DNA of 64,000 nucleotides from Novosphingobium hassiacum. Lineage in GTDB: Bacteria > Pseudomonadota > Alphaproteobacteria > Sphingomonadales > Sphingomonadaceae. A model generated the notes under the pieces. That model saw only the letters and a list, made by a program, of their open reading frames with translations, did not search any database and had not been told where the DNA came from. Shown piece after piece: positions 63,698-64,000 of this stretch (position 1 is its first letter; each line of letters begins with the position of its first letter). The DNA lies in contig NZ_JACICY010000002.1 of NCBI RefSeq assembly GCF_014196055.1, positions 446,553-510,552 on the forward strand. The letters run 5' to 3'. A program made the position numbers and the translations under genes.

Positions 63698-64000
63698 TCA
63701 ACCGGCAGCGGCGACCAGCGTCGGCCAGAAATCGAGTTGCGGAGGGCCTGCAAGCACCGCGGCCATGCCGTCCATTTCTCCACGTTCGGTGCGCCACGCG
63801 ATGTAGTCATGATAGGACTGTTCGCTGTCCCAAGTCTCGATGAACATGATCGCAGGCTCGGTGGCATGACGGACGATCTGGAGATCCTGAAAACCGGGAC
63901 GCTTGGCCGTGTCCTTGATCATTTCTGGAAGCGCACCGCAGAACCCGTCGATCGCTTCGGGCTTCAGCTTCAGTGTGAAAGTAACTTTTACACCAGGCAT
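63698..64000 (-). CDS. Putative quinol monooxygenase (ABM domain)
   Basis: A 100-residue ABM-fold protein: MPGVKVTFTLKLKPEAIDGFCGALPEMIKDTAKRPGFQDLQIVRHATEPAIMFIETWDSEQSYHDYIAWRTERG has the PGF...I......P......E.W.....Y..Y pattern. The ATG occupies the last three bases of the window, so its upstream region and any longer N-terminus are not visible, though the length is normal for the family. It is the second ABM protein in the region and converges on the alpha/beta hydrolase gene (13 bp between stops). Confidence 0.82.
   Translation of the reverse strand: MPGVKVTFTLKLKPEAIDGFCGALPEMIKDTAKRPGFQDLQIVRHATEPAIMFIETWDSEQSYHDYIAWRTERGEMDGMAAVLAGPPQLDFWPTLVAAAG

Noticed and set aside
51220..64000. 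Genomic island with integrase and tRNA border
   Set aside because: Gene content is accessory, but no integrase, transposase, tRNA or direct-repeat border is visible within the window.

Overview
The window is about 64 kb of high-GC chromosome from an alphaproteobacterium, most likely a sphingomonad (Novosphingobium/Sphingobium/Sphingopyxis-like). This rests on gene content and order rather than on any search: yebC next to ruvC, a GapR/DUF1244/pyruvate kinase group, acnA, a PabB-PabC fusion, and paired hairpin intergenic repeats of kinds common in this group. No rRNA, tRNA, insertion sequence, integrase or CRISPR array was seen. No gene-free stretch exceeds about 290 bp.

Layout. 1-8 kb: truncated tldD, an exported protein, a GNAT enzyme, ispG, a ParD/ParE toxin-antitoxin pair with a GNAT gene translationally coupled behind it, two convergent L,D-transpeptidases of different families, and an EamA transporter. 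8-12 kb: aconitase acnA with palindromes in its leader, then an extremely Ser/Thr/Gly-rich PEP-CTERM protein. 12.3-18.1 kb: a membrane protein/HTH regulator pair behind a 40-bp dyad operator, converging on a yebC-ruvC-(deaminase)-ruvA-HEPN-ruvB operon. A HEPN-domain gene sits between ruvA and ruvB with 4-bp overlaps on both sides; I consider this the most interesting locus. 18.1-25.8 kb: CPBP protease, YbjQ, SDR, a second HEPN-like protein, GapR, DUF1244, pyruvate kinase, a diguanylate cyclase, YggS and a ThiE/TenI-like protein. 25.9-42.6 kb: FtsK, a 7TM diguanylate cyclase, thioesterase, oligopeptidase B, Xaa-Pro aminopeptidase, VOC protein, an EF-hand protein/response regulator/histidine kinase operon, M1 aminopeptidase and a HerA-like ATPase. 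42.7-51.2 kb: PabB-PabC, aminotransferase, RluA-type pseudouridine synthase, ArfB, MurA, GalU and EtfBA.

51.2-64 kb looks like an accessory catabolic region: DUF2889, two antibiotic-biosynthesis-monooxygenase-fold proteins, two amidohydrolases of different families, two MFS transporters, a canonical enoyl-CoA hydratase, a PaaG-like isomerase, a TetR regulator, and an operon of N-acyl-D-amino-acid deacylase-like hydrolase, Baeyer-Villiger monooxygenase (with a long N-terminal extension as in 4-hydroxyacetophenone monooxygenase) and an alpha/beta hydrolase with an Asp nucleophile. A plausible reading is uptake of an unknown ketone or aromatic compound, Baeyer-Villiger oxidation, hydrolysis and beta-oxidation feeding electrons to EtfBA; the substrate cannot be told from sequence.

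The left edge truncates tldD. The right-edge gene starts exactly at the last base. Start codons were chosen from ribosome-binding sites, overlaps and family N-termini.
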